Assembly: GCF_013184545.1 (NCBI RefSeq)
Contig: NZ_JAAOJA010000001.1
Coordinates: forward strand, 620,001-684,000
Source: Pseudomonas tumuqii
Lineage (GTDB): Bacteria; Pseudomonadota; Gammaproteobacteria; Pseudomonadales; Pseudomonadaceae
Direction of reading: 5' to 3'
DNA length: 64,000 nt
Position numbers and translations under genes: made by a program. The notes under the pieces are model-generated. The model searched no databases, was not told the origin of the DNA, and saw only the letters and a program-made list of their open reading frames with translations. Numbering within the stretch: position 1 is the stretch's first letter; the number at the start of each line of letters is the position of its first letter. This document shows positions 21,981 through 30,648 of this stretch, piece after piece.

Positions 21981-23393
21981 TTACAGCGAATTCAGAAAGG
22001 CCAGCAGCGCGGCGCGCTGCTTGGCTGAGAAGGTCAGGACCTTCTGCTTGGATGTCTCGGCTTCGCCGCCGTGCCAGGCAATCGCCTCCAGCAGGTTGCG
22101 CGCCCGGCCGTCGTGGAGAAACTGGGTATGGCCGTTGACCGTTTCGGTGAGGCCGATGCCCCATAGTGGCGGGGTGCGCCATTCGCGGCCAGTGGCGAGA
22201 AACTCGGCGCGGTTATCCGCCAAACCTTCGCCCATGTCGTGCAGCAACAGGTCGCTATAGGGGCGAATCGGCTGGTTGGCCAGCTCCGGCTCGGCGGCAT
22301 CGCTGGCGGTGGTGAATTGCGGGGTATGGCAGCGCTGACAGCCGGCCTGGTGGAACAGCCCCTTGCCCTCGAGCACCGCGGGCGCATCGACATCGCGGCG
22401 TGCCGGCACGCCCAGGTTGCGGCTGTAGAACAGCACGCTGGCGAGAATGCTGTCGCTGACTTCCGGTTCGCCGCCGTTGCTGGCGGTACGGCAATCGGTT
22501 TGTGCTGGCGTGCAGTCGTCCGCGGCGATCAATGAGCTGGTCAGGCCCATGTCGCCGGCGAAGGCGTGGGCATTCTGCTGGTTGAGCGTCGGTTGTCCGG
22601 CCTTCCAGCCGAAGCGGCCGAGCACCGTTTGCTCCAGGGCATCGTCCCAGACCCGGTTGGCGCGTCCGGAGATGCCGTCGCCATCGCTGTCGTCCGGGTC
22701 GGCATTGGCCAGGATCGCCGCCGCGGGGATGGCTTCGAGCAGGCCCAGGCCGATCATCGGTGGGGCGATGCGGGCGGAAAACTGGGTGTCCGCATGCAGT
22801 GGGCCATAGCCGAGCTGGCTGATCTGCAGTTTCGGTTGGCGCAACTCGACGGCACTGCCATCGGCGAAGCGCACTTTCTGCAGGCTGTAGCTGACCCGCA
22901 CCTTGCCCTCGGGGGCGACACCGGGGTTGGCCATGTCCTGCAGCTGGCCGCCGTAGGTCGGTTCGGCCAGCACGCCCAGGCGCTCGATGATTGCCGCGTG
23001 CTCGCTGGCCGCCGGTAGCGACAGGCGCACCAGCATCGAGGCGGCGCTGAGCGCATCCGGGCCGGGCGGGTGGCCGCGGCCGTCCTTGATGTGGCAGTTC
23101 TGACAGGCGTTGGTGTTGAACAGCGGGCCGAGGCCATCACGCGCGGTGGTGGTGGCCGGAGCGATCACCCAGGGATTGCGGAAGAAGCTGTTGCCGACGC
23201 TGAAATCCAGGCGGCGCGAGGGCGCCAGATTGGCCGAGGGCAGGGAGAAGGCATTCTGGTCGTGCTTGAACACGGTGGCGCTGCCGGCGGACAGCGCTTC
23301 GCCGGGCTCGGCCTGGGTAAAGCGGGGCGACTGGTCACAGCCGGCCAGGCCCAGGAGCAGGCAGAGCAGCAGGCGAGGGAGCGGGGCAGGCAT
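21981..23393 (-). CDS. di-heme oxidoreductase (DUF1111) lipoprotein
   Basis: 470-residue c-type cytochrome of the di-heme oxidoreductase (DUF1111) family. Two heme-binding motifs are visible: C97-QN-C-H101 and C352-QR-C-H356. The N-terminus LLLGLAGCDQ is a lipoprotein signal. Such proteins usually pass electrons in the periplasm. Together with the flanking imelysins this suggests iron redox handling, but no reaction has been shown to my knowledge. It starts at ATG 23393 and is separated from the upstream imelysin gene by 157 bases that contain a terminator hairpin. Confidence 0.88.
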   Translation of the reverse strand: MPAPLPRLLLCLLLGLAGCDQSPRFTQAEPGEALSAGSATVFKHDQNAFSLPSANLAPSRRLDFSVGNSFFRNPWVIAPATTTARDGLGPLFNTNACQNCHIKDGRGHPPGPDALSAASMLVRLSLPAASEHAAIIERLGVLAEPTYGGQLQDMANPGVAPEGKVRVSYSLQKVRFADGSAVELRQPKLQISQLGYGPLHADTQFSARIAPPMIGLGLLEAIPAAAILANADPDDSDGDGISGRANRVWDDALEQTVLGRFGWKAGQPTLNQQNAHAFAGDMGLTSSLIAADDCTPAQTDCRTASNGGEPEVSDSILASVLFYSRNLGVPARRDVDAPAVLEGKGLFHQAGCQRCHTPQFTTASDAAEPELANQPIRPYSDLLLHDMGEGLADNRAEFLATGREWRTPPLWGIGLTETVNGHTQFLHDGRARNLLEAIAWHGGEAETSKQKVLTFSAKQRAALLAFLNSL

Positions 23394-23499
23394 CGACAGG
23401 AATCCGCAGCAGAAAAGTCAGGCGACCAAGCTTAGCAGGCTAACTGAGCTTAAATAAGACCGATTTGCGTTAGCGTTGGTGGCGAAAAGTCGCAGGCAG

Positions 23500-23534
23500 A
23501 AAAAAGCCGATGCGATCGGGCGATCACACCGGCT
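23500..23534 (-). terminator. hairpin after the first imelysin gene
   Basis: On the minus strand, AGCCGGTGTGATCG pairs with CGATCGCATCGGCT (two G-U pairs) around a short loop and is followed by TTTTTT. It lies just after the imelysin gene at 23551-24885 and before the di-heme gene, so the downstream genes may depend on partial read-through or a second promoter. Confidence 0.8.
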
Positions 23535-23550
23535 GTTGTTGCGCGCCGAT

Positions 23551-24885
23551 TTAGAACGTGTGGTCGGCGGTGTCCGGGTTGAGGTCGCCGATGTTCAGCT
23601 TGCCGGCGGCCTGTTCGATGGCGCCGGTCTGCTTGACCAGGGCGGCGATGGCGTCGCGCACGATCTGCTGGCCGGCGGCATTGTCGGCGGCGATCAGCTG
23701 GTCGAAGTGCTGGCCGTTATCGGCGCTGTCGACCAGGGCCTGCAACTTGGCTTCGGTCGTCGTGAGGTCGGTCTTGAGCGTGCTGTCGGCCGCGGCGTCG
23801 GCCTTGGCCACCAGGGCGGACAGGCTCGGGCCGGTCAGGGTGGTGCCGTCGACCTTCTTGTACTCGCCCAGGTAGACGTTGCGAATGCCTTTGCCGTTAT
23901 AGAAGTGCGAGTTGTGGGTGTTGTCGCTGAAGCAGTCGTGCTCGTCTTCGGTGGAGTTGGCTTCCAGCGCGACCTTCATGCGCTCGCCGGCCAGTTCGCC
24001 GAGGGACAGGCTGCCCATGCCGAAGAGCATCTTGCGCAGGCCGTTCTCGGCCGATTCGGCTTGCAGCTTGGCGCGGTAGTTGTCGGCATTGCCGGCTTGC
24101 CATTGCACGACCATCGCATCGAGGTCGCTGACCAGCAGATCGGCAGCCGCCTTGATGAAGGCGCGACGGCGCTCGTTGTTGCCGCCAGTGGCGCCTTCGC
24201 CGACCACGAAGTCGCTGGCCGGACGCGCGCCGGCGCCCGGGTTGCTGCCATTCAGATCCTGGCCCCAGAGCATGAATTCGATGGCGTGGTAGCCGGTGGC
24301 GACGTTGGCTTCGGAACCGCCCAGCTCGTTCAGGCTGGCGAGCAGTTCCGGGGTGATCGTGGTCACGTCGAGCTGGTCTTCGCCGACCTGGATGTGCGTG
24401 TTGGCGATGATGTTGGCAGTGGCGCCCGGGTTGCCCAGGGCGTGCTGGTAGTCGGTGGCCACGTAATCGATCAGGCCTTCGTCCAACGGCCAGGCATTGA
24501 GTTGGCCTTCCCAGTCGTCGACCACGGCGTTGCCGAAGCGGAACACTTCGGACTGCATGTAGGGCGCGCGTGCAGCAAGCCAGGCTTCGCGGGCGGCTTG
24601 CAGGGTGGCGTCGCTCGGGTTGGCGAGCAGCGCGTCGATGGCGCCCTGCAGCGCCTTGCCGGTGCTGGCGGCATCGCTGAAGACGGCCAGGGCCAGGTCG
24701 GCATAGTGGCCGACCACGGCTGCGGCGGCGGCTTCGTCGATCTGACTGGTCGCGGCGGCCGGGGCGCTGGCACTGCTGGCGGCAGGTGCCGGGGTTTGGC
24801 TGACGGGTGCCTTGTCTTCGCCGCAACCGGCGAGGGAGATAGCGATGGCCAGCAGGCTGGCGGAAGCCAGGGGCATACGAATCAT
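23551..24885 (-). CDS. imelysin-family lipoprotein (IcmP-like)
   Basis: 444-residue periplasmic imelysin (M75). MIRMPLASASLLAIAISLAGC is a lipoprotein signal with the lipid-attached cysteine near residue 21, followed by an Ala/Ser/Pro linker. The signature GYHAIEFMLWG carries the full GxHxxE motif thought to bind metal. By order and sequence it is the counterpart of P. aeruginosa PA4370 (IcmP, first described as an insulin-cleaving metalloproteinase); other family members bind iron. AAAGGA precedes the ATG, and a Fur-like box lies 62 bases upstream. Confidence 0.9.
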   Translation of the reverse strand: MIRMPLASASLLAIAISLAGCGEDKAPVSQTPAPAASSASAPAAATSQIDEAAAAAVVGHYADLALAVFSDAASTGKALQGAIDALLANPSDATLQAAREAWLAARAPYMQSEVFRFGNAVVDDWEGQLNAWPLDEGLIDYVATDYQHALGNPGATANIIANTHIQVGEDQLDVTTITPELLASLNELGGSEANVATGYHAIEFMLWGQDLNGSNPGAGARPASDFVVGEGATGGNNERRRAFIKAAADLLVSDLDAMVVQWQAGNADNYRAKLQAESAENGLRKMLFGMGSLSLGELAGERMKVALEANSTEDEHDCFSDNTHNSHFYNGKGIRNVYLGEYKKVDGTTLTGPSLSALVAKADAAADSTLKTDLTTTEAKLQALVDSADNGQHFDQLIAADNAAGQQIVRDAIAALVKQTGAIEQAAGKLNIGDLNPDTADHTF

Positions 24886-24946
24886 GACGAAATCCTTTGC
24901 ATGGAGATGAGAGGTGTACGCGGGTGCGTACGCAAAACTGCAACAT

Positions 24947-24965
24947 AATGCGAAAGATTTGCATT
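24947..24965 (-). promoter_or_regulatory. putative Fur box
   Basis: The 19-base sequence aatgcgaaagatttgcatt is an imperfect palindrome with outer arms aatgc and gcatt and matches the 7-1-7 Fur pattern at about 9 of 14 positions. It sits in an AT-rich patch 62 bases before the imelysin start, where a promoter is expected. Iron repression of this gene would fit the family but is inferred. Confidence 0.5.
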
Positions 24966-25119
24966 TTGCGCAAAGGGTCGTTGCGATTAAATCGCATAAA
25001 GCCGTGCGCCCGGTCTCCATCCTTCCGGGCCGATGCCGCTAGAATGCCAGCATCCGGCTTTTCCACCTAAGTCCGACCGGCTGCTAGCAGCCATGGCCCA
25101 CCGTTATGGAGCTAACCGC

Positions 25120-25692
25120 ATGAGTCTTACCAGTGTTGCCGTTCTCGTGATTCTGCTTCTGCTCGCCGCCTATGCGGTGATTCTCTACAACGCCCTGGTG
25201 CGTTTGAAGCACGGGCTGAGCAAGGCCTGGGCGAATATCGATGTGCTGCTCAAGCAACGCCACGAAGAGCTGCCCAAGCTGGTGGAGACCTGCAAGCAGT
25301 ACATGCAGTACGAAGGGCGCACCCTGGAGCGGGTGATTGCCGCGCGCAATGCCGTCGCCAGTGCCCGCGAACAGCATGATCTCGGCGCCCTGGGCAAGGC
25401 CGAGAGTGGCCTGCGTCTCGGCCTGGGGCAGTTGTTCGCCCTGGCCGAGAACTACCCGGAACTGAAGGCCAACGACAGTTTTCAGCACCTGCAGCTGCGC
25501 ATCAGTGGCCTGGAGAATGGCATCGCCGACCGGCGCGAGCTGTACAACGAGGCGGTCAACCTGAACAACGTGCGCATCGAGCAGTTCCCCGACGTGTTGA
25601 TCGCCCGGGCCTTCGCCTTCAAGGCCGGCGAGTTGCTGGAGTTCAGCGATGCGGAGAAGGCCGACGTCGATCTCAAGTCGCTGTTCAGTTAA
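25120..25692 (+). CDS. LemA family protein
   Basis: 190-residue membrane-anchored protein. One N-terminal helix (about 4-24) is followed by a helical domain with the LemA signature YNALVRLKHGLSKAWANIDV and VNLNNVRIEQFPD. Family function is not established. It is paired with the next gene (3-base gap), encoding a GIDE-domain membrane protein; LemA-GIDE pairs recur in bacteria. Start ATG 25120 is chosen because the family domain begins directly there; an upstream in-frame ATG at 25033 lacks support. Confidence 0.9.
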   Translation: MSLTSVAVLVILLLLAAYAVILYNALVRLKHGLSKAWANIDVLLKQRHEELPKLVETCKQYMQYEGRTLERVIAARNAVASAREQHDLGALGKAESGLRLGLGQLFALAENYPELKANDSFQHLQLRISGLENGIADRRELYNEAVNLNNVRIEQFPDVLIARAFAFKAGELLEFSDAEKADVDLKSLFS

Positions 25693-25695
25693 GTC

Positions 25696-26592
25696 GTGGC
25701 GCTCGACGGACTGTTGCTCAGCCTGCTGCTCAGCGGCGGCGCAACTGTCGGTGGCGCCTGGTGGAGCCTGAAACGCTGGTCCCAGGCGCGCCATCTACTC
25801 GACACCCCGACTTCGAAGATCCGCTCGGCGGCCCAGGGCTATGCCGAGTTCTATGGCGTGCTGGCTGCGCTGGCCGATACGCAGCTGCGTGCTCCGCTGA
25901 CCGGCAAGCCGTGCCTGTGGTGGCGCTTCAGGATCGAGGAATACCAGTCCAGCGGCAAGAAACGCAGCTGGCGGGTGGTCGAGAGTGGCAGCAGCGAAGC
26001 CTGGCTGCGCTTGAGCGATGGCACCGGCGACTGCCTGATCGACCCGCGCGGCGCCGAGGTGCGCCCGGCGCTTCGCGAAGTCTGGCAAGGCCAGCTGCGC
26101 CATCCGATGGGGCCGGCGAAGAGCGGATTGCTCGGCTGGTTGGGCAGCGGCAGGCGCTATCGCTACAGCGAGGAGCGTTTGCAGGTCGGCCAGCCGCTGT
26201 ATGCCATCGGCGATTTTCGCAGCACTGGCGGCGGTCGCCAGGCCCGCGACCTGGCGGCGGCGCAGAGCGCGGTGATCCGTGAGTGGAAGGGTGATTTCAG
26301 CGGTCTGCTGCAGCGTTTCGACAGTGACCGCAACGGTCAGCTGGATGAGCAGGAGTGGAACCGCGTGCGTCTGGCGGCGCAACTGGAGGCCGAAGACCGC
26401 CACCATCAGGAGAGTGCGCAACCGGCGCAGCACCACCTGGGCAAACCTGCCGAATCGCGGCCGTTCCTCCTGGCCAATGCCGGGGAAGACGAGCTGGCGC
26501 GGCATTTCCATTGGCAGGCGGCCGGCGGCGCCGCGCTCTGCGTGGTCGGCGCTTTGGCGACGGCCTGGTTGCTCGGGGTGAGGGTGGTTTAG
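25696..26592 (+). CDS. GIDE-domain membrane protein with an EF-hand
   Basis: 298-residue protein with membrane segments at both ends (about 3-22 and 275-295) and a central GIDE-type domain, related to the region next to the RING in the eukaryotic ligase MULAN. It includes LTGKPCLWWRFRIEEY and YSEERLQVGQPLYAIGDF. No RING is present. Between the domain and the C-terminal helix there is a canonical EF-hand loop, D209-S-D-R-N-G-Q-L-D-E-Q-E220, with Ca2+ ligands at 1, 3, 5, 9 and 12. GTG start 3 bases after the lemA stop. Function unknown; calcium sensing is inference. Confidence 0.8.
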   Translation: MALDGLLLSLLLSGGATVGGAWWSLKRWSQARHLLDTPTSKIRSAAQGYAEFYGVLAALADTQLRAPLTGKPCLWWRFRIEEYQSSGKKRSWRVVESGSSEAWLRLSDGTGDCLIDPRGAEVRPALREVWQGQLRHPMGPAKSGLLGWLGSGRRYRYSEERLQVGQPLYAIGDFRSTGGGRQARDLAAAQSAVIREWKGDFSGLLQRFDSDRNGQLDEQEWNRVRLAAQLEAEDRHHQESAQPAQHHLGKPAESRPFLLANAGEDELARHFHWQAAGGAALCVVGALATAWLLGVRVV

Positions 26593-26668
26593 CGCGGCTG
26601 GCGGCGATTTTTCCGCCTGCCACACCTTAACGTAGCGGGCGAAGGCGGGTCGCCGCCCCGGTCAGTTG

Positions 26669-28735
26669 CTACAGGGTGGCTGGGTTGATGACGGCCTGGT
26701 TGAGGCGCCGGGCCTGCTTGAGAAACAGCGTCAGTTCGCGGGCCGGCAGCGGCTTGCTGTAGAAGTAGCCCTGACCTTCGTTGCAACCCTGGGCAATGAT
26801 ATAGGCCTCTTGTTCGACCGTTTCCACGCCCTCGGCGATCACCTGCATGCCGAGACTCTTGCCGAGCTGAATGATGGCCCGCACGATGGTGGCGTCATCT
26901 TCGTCTTCGAACAGATCCTGGACGAAGCTCTTGTCGATCTTGATCTTGTCCAGCGGCAGGCTTTTCAGGTAACTCAGCGAGGAGTAGCCGGTGCCGAAGT
27001 CGTCGATGGCGATCAGTGCACCGGAGCGGCGCAGGCTGAGCAGGTGCTGGGCGGCGGTGGTGATGTCTTCCATCAGGCCGGTTTCGGTGACTTCCAGTTC
27101 CAGGCTGCGCGGCGGCAGGCGATAGACCTGCATCAGGTTGTTGACCACCCGCGGCAGCTCGGCGTGGTGCAGCTGCACGGTGGACAGGTTGATCGCCATG
27201 CGCAGTTCGCTGAAGCCCTGATCGTGCCATTCGCGCAGTTGCCGGCAGGCCTGGTCGAGGACCCACTCGCCGATCGCAATGATGGTGCCATTCTGCTCGG
27301 CCAGCGGGATGAACAGGTCCGGCGGTACCAGGCCATGTTGCGGATGTTGCCAGCGCAGCAGCGCTTCGACCCCGACTATCTGGTGGTCGCGGTAGTCCAC
27401 CTGGGGTTGATACACCAGGAACAGCTGGTTGAGGGCCAGGGCTTCGCGCAGATCCTTCTCCAGCTCGCGGCGGCGGCGCATCTCGCTGTCGACGCTGGCG
27501 ATATAGAACTGGTAGCGGTTGCGCGAGCGGCTCTTGGCCAGGGTCATGGTCTGTTCGGCTTTCTGCAGCAGTTTCTCGGTGCTGTCGCCGTCTTCCGGGA
27601 ACAGGGTGATGCCGATGGTGGCGCGCAGGCGCACTTCCTGCTGGTCGAGCATAAAGGGCTGCTCGAGGTCATCCAGCACGCTTTGCGCCAGTTCGGCGGC
27701 CTCATAGGGCTGCTCGATGTCGGCCTGGACCAGGGCGAACTGGTCACCACCCAGGCGGGCCAGGGCGCCGAGGCGACCGCTGTGGCTGCGCAGGCGGTCG
27801 GACAGGGCCAGCAGCAGCTGGTCGCCGGTCTGGTAGCTGAACTGCTCGTTGATGCCCTTGAAATCATCCAGGCCGACGCAGAGCACGGCAACCCGGCGTT
27901 GCAGGCGACCGGCATCATCGAGGATCTGGTCGAGTTGCTGTTGCAGTTGCTGGCGGTTCGGCAGGCCGGTGAGGAAGTCGTACTGGGCCATGCGCAGCAG
28001 GCTGTTTTCCGCCTCGCGGCGCAGGTGAGTGTTGCGTTCGATGGAGGAGAGCAACTGGTTGGCGGTATTGATCCACAGGCCCAGCTCGTTTTTCTCGTTG
28101 CCCTTGAGCATCGGCAGCTTGTGGGCGCTGGGTCGATCCGGGTTGATCTGGCTGAGGTGCTCGATGATTTTCGACAGGGGTTTGGTCAGCAGCCAGTGGT
28201 AGACCAGGTACAACACCAGACCCATGGCCAGCGCGCGCAGCACCCCGGCAATGAAGATGACCACCGAGCTGGTGACGAAGCTCTCGCCGTAGCGCGCGGT
28301 GTCGAGGGTGATGCTGAGGTCGCCGTAATACTCGCTGTAGGGGCCGCGGCCCACCAGCTTGGTGGTGAAGCTCTGTTCCTGGCCGAGGATCGGGTCAGTC
28401 AGCCAGCGGGTGGGTAATTGCGCCAGCTCACGGGACTTTTCCGCGAGCATCGGCTCGTTGGGATGGCCGATGGCCGCCACCCGTACCGATTCGTGCTGGA
28501 ACAGGCCTTCGATGACCTGCATGCCCATCTCGCGATCCAGGCTGTAAACCGCCTGGGTCGAGGGGTCGCGAAACATGCCGAGAATGCGCTGGGCATCGTT
28601 GGTCACGGCCTGGCGGGTCTTGTACGCATCGAAGACAATTTGCGCGCAGCTCAATACCACCCCAACGGCAAGCGCCGAAAGCAGCACTACACGTAGCAGC
28701 TTCAGAGACAGGCTGTTCTTGAGTTCCAGCTTCAA
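26669..28735 (-). CDS. bifA: c-di-GMP phosphodiesterase BifA (degenerate GGDEF plus EAL)
   Basis: 688-residue inner-membrane protein that hydrolyses c-di-GMP and so promotes motility over biofilm. Membrane helices at about 12-34 and 157-180 flank a periplasmic sensor part; a HAMP-like region follows. The GGDEF domain has GGDQF, as in P. aeruginosa BifA (PA4367), where it is inactive as a cyclase. The EAL domain is complete, with VEALLRW, NLSTVQL, EVTETG, IDDFGTGYSS and IAEGVE. The gene is monocistronic, with the sodB terminator upstream and convergent to the GIDE gene. Confidence 0.95.
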   Translation of the reverse strand: MKLELKNSLSLKLLRVVLLSALAVGVVLSCAQIVFDAYKTRQAVTNDAQRILGMFRDPSTQAVYSLDREMGMQVIEGLFQHESVRVAAIGHPNEPMLAEKSRELAQLPTRWLTDPILGQEQSFTTKLVGRGPYSEYYGDLSITLDTARYGESFVTSSVVIFIAGVLRALAMGLVLYLVYHWLLTKPLSKIIEHLSQINPDRPSAHKLPMLKGNEKNELGLWINTANQLLSSIERNTHLRREAENSLLRMAQYDFLTGLPNRQQLQQQLDQILDDAGRLQRRVAVLCVGLDDFKGINEQFSYQTGDQLLLALSDRLRSHSGRLGALARLGGDQFALVQADIEQPYEAAELAQSVLDDLEQPFMLDQQEVRLRATIGITLFPEDGDSTEKLLQKAEQTMTLAKSRSRNRYQFYIASVDSEMRRRRELEKDLREALALNQLFLVYQPQVDYRDHQIVGVEALLRWQHPQHGLVPPDLFIPLAEQNGTIIAIGEWVLDQACRQLREWHDQGFSELRMAINLSTVQLHHAELPRVVNNLMQVYRLPPRSLELEVTETGLMEDITTAAQHLLSLRRSGALIAIDDFGTGYSSLSYLKSLPLDKIKIDKSFVQDLFEDEDDATIVRAIIQLGKSLGMQVIAEGVETVEQEAYIIAQGCNEGQGYFYSKPLPARELTLFLKQARRLNQAVINPATL

Positions 28736-29101
28736 ATGGCGGTTCCTTGTTCGATGCCAGAGGCGTCAGACCGCTGTGAGTATTAGCAAACTCGCGGTTG
28801 TCGTCAAAGGGCCATTACATCAATGCACAGTAGTCGACCGGTGAGCCGCTCTGGCGCGACTGCGGCAGGGCATTTGCAGTCTCTCCAATATGTCGGTGCA
28901 AAGGGCTGAGTACTTGAGCGGTATCTGCTGATTTATTTCACTGACCACATGGGCACGCGGTCTGTTCCGCGAGTCGTCGCCCGGCATGTCGAGTCGGGCA
29001 TTGATCCTACTCTGTTGTCAGGCAGCACGGCGAGGTGCGGATGGCACTCTCGGCCTCGGGGTTGGGGCGAAGCTGCAGCGCGGCGGTGCGGCGCGCCGTG
29101 G
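28736..29101. other. spacer between sodB and bifA
   Basis: About 365 bases without a supported gene. As bifA reads leftward and a terminator closes sodB at 29102-29132, this stretch should hold the bifA promoter and leader. I found no confident -35/-10 pair. Confidence 0.5.
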
Positions 29102-29132
29102 AAAGAAAAAGCCCGGCTGCTAAGCCGGGCTT
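29102..29132 (-). terminator. sodB terminator
   Basis: Perfect 10-base arms aagcccggct (29109-29118) and agccgggctt (29123-29132) with a four-base loop. On the minus strand the stem is followed by TTTTTCTTTC. Confidence 0.92.
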
Positions 29133-29175
29133 CTTGCTACTGGCGCGAGCCCTGGGGCTCGCGCAATAACGGGTC

Positions 29176-29757
29176 TCAGGCCGCGTAGTTGTTCGCTACG
29201 AAGTCCCAGTTGACCAGGTTCCAGAACGCTTCGACGTACTTCGGACGCAGGTTGCGGTAGTCGATGTAGTAGGCGTGTTCCCATACGTCGCAGGTCAGCA
29301 GCGGGGTGTCGCCGCTGGTCAGCGGGTTGCCGGCGCCGATGGTGCTGGCCAGGGCCAGGGAACCGTCGGCCTTCTTCACCAGCCAGCCCCAGCCGGAACC
29401 GAAGGTGCCGATGGAAACCTTGCTGAACTCTTCCTTGAACTTGTCGAAGGAACCGAAAGCCGCGTTGATCGCGTCGGCCAGGGCGCCAGTCGGTTGACCG
29501 CCGCCGTTGGGCTTCATGCAGTTCCAGTAGAAGGTGTGGTTCCAGACTTGAGCGGCGTTGTTGAAGATGCCGCCCGAAGAGGTCTTGACGATCTCTTCCA
29601 GGGTCTTGCCTTCGAACTCGGTGCCAGGCACCAGGTTGTTCAGGTTCACGACATAGGTGTTGTGGTGCTTGTCGTGGTGGTATTCCAGGGTTTCCTTGGA
29701 AATATGCGGCTGCAGGGCGTCATGTGCGTACGGCAGTGGCGGCAATTCGAAAGCCAT
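29176..29757 (-). CDS. sodB: superoxide dismutase [Fe]
   Basis: 193-residue cytoplasmic iron superoxide dismutase that converts superoxide to oxygen and hydrogen peroxide. Metal ligands are in YHHDKHH (H27), the NHTFYW block, and [11 protein letters not shown] (Asp and His). The Fe-type pattern [14 protein letters not shown] is present. Start [11 protein letters not shown] at 29757 has AGGAG upstream; longer frames add no conserved sequence. Likely constitutive or iron-responsive; a candidate promoter lies at 29856-29884. Confidence 0.98.
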   Translation of the reverse strand: MAFELPPLPYAHDALQPHISKETLEYHHDKHHNTYVVNLNNLVPGTEFEGKTLEEIVKTSSGGIFNNAAQVWNHTFYWNCMKPNGGGQPTGALADAINAAFGSFDKFKEEFSKVSIGTFGSGWGWLVKKADGSLALASTIGAGNPLTSGDTPLLTCDVWEHAYYIDYRNLRPKYVEAFWNLVNWDFVANNYAA

Positions 29758-29855
29758 GGTTGATCTCCTAATCAGGTCAGGTGCGGTGTTCGCGAAGCCG
29801 ATCACGGGCGGCCATATCAGCGGCGGGAGTTATCTCTTTGCGCCGCGAGCCCGGA

Positions 29856-29884
29856 ATCATAGCACCGGGCCCGCGGCTTAAACA
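29856..29884 (-). promoter_or_regulatory. candidate sodB promoter
   Basis: On the minus strand TATGAT (29861-29856) is a good -10 box. The -35 at 17-base spacing (TGTTTA) is weak. It is 99 bases upstream of the sodB ATG. Confidence 0.4.
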
Positions 29885-29945
29885 CGCGGGAACTGTGTGG
29901 AAAACCAACTTGAGGTGGCTGCCGCGGGCTTGTCGGCTGGCTGAC

Positions 29946-30557
29946 TCAGGCTGCGGCGGGCGCGGTCAGCAACTGCCAGGCGATGGCGAACATCATCACC
30001 GCCACGGCCAGATCGATCAGGCGCCAGGTTAGCGGTCGCGCCAGTTGCGGGGCCAGCCAGGCGGCGCCGAGTGCGAGGCTGAGGAACCAGATCAGCGAGG
30101 CACTGGCAGCGCCCATGGCATAGGCCCCGGGCACGCTCTGCTGGGCGCCGAGCGAGCCGATCAACAGCACGGTATCGAGATACACATGGGGATTGAGCAG
30201 GGTCACCGCCAGTGTCGCGAGCAGCACGGCGCGCAGCGAGCGCGGGGTGGCCCCTGCCGCTTGATCGAGCCCCTGCGGGCGGCAGGCGCGCAGCAGGGCC
30301 TGGGCGCCATACCAGAGCAGGAAGACCGCGCCGCCCCAACGGGCGACACCCAGGAGTAGCGGGTTCTGCGCCAGCAGCGCAGCCAGACCGAAGACCCCGG
30401 CCGTCACCAGCAGGGCATCGCAGGCCACGCAGAGCAAGGCCACCGGCAGGTGATGTTCGCGGCGCAGGCTTTGCGCCAGGACGAAGGCATTCTGCGCGCC
30501 GAGGGCGATGATCAGTCCGGCGGCGACCAATAGACCATTCAGATAGCTGTGCCACAT
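29946..30557 (-). CDS. LysE/ArgO-type amino-acid exporter
   Basis: 203-residue inner-membrane exporter, probably of basic amino acids (arginine or lysine). Six hydrophobic segments; the family block LIIALGAQNAFVLAQSLRR lies near the N-terminus and TLLNPHVYLDTVLL in the middle. It is divergent from the argP-type regulator, the same arrangement as lysE-lysG and argO-argP systems, so export is probably switched on by amino-acid-bound ArgP. AGGAGAG precedes ATG 30557. Confidence 0.9.
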   Translation of the reverse strand: MWHSYLNGLLVAAGLIIALGAQNAFVLAQSLRREHHLPVALLCVACDALLVTAGVFGLAALLAQNPLLLGVARWGGAVFLLWYGAQALLRACRPQGLDQAAGATPRSLRAVLLATLAVTLLNPHVYLDTVLLIGSLGAQQSVPGAYAMGAASASLIWFLSLALGAAWLAPQLARPLTWRLIDLAVAVMMFAIAWQLLTAPAAA

Positions 30558-30601
30558 AGGGTTCTCTCCTGTCGAATGCTGGTCAGTTTGGGTGGCTTGG
30601 C

Positions 30602-30631
30602 TGTATAAGAAAAATCAATCTTGCTGATTGC
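30602..30631 (-). promoter_or_regulatory. lysE promoter with ArgP operator candidate
   Basis: Between the divergent genes, the sequence atcaatcttgctgattg (30613-30629) contains the arms caatc and gattg with five bases between, a LysR-type T-N11-A palindrome. On the minus strand it overlaps the -35 position of a -10 box TATACA (30607-30602) that would serve lysE. This layout fits activation by ArgP from the operator. Confidence 0.5.
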
Positions 30632-30648
30632 TCATTAGGAGAACTGAT

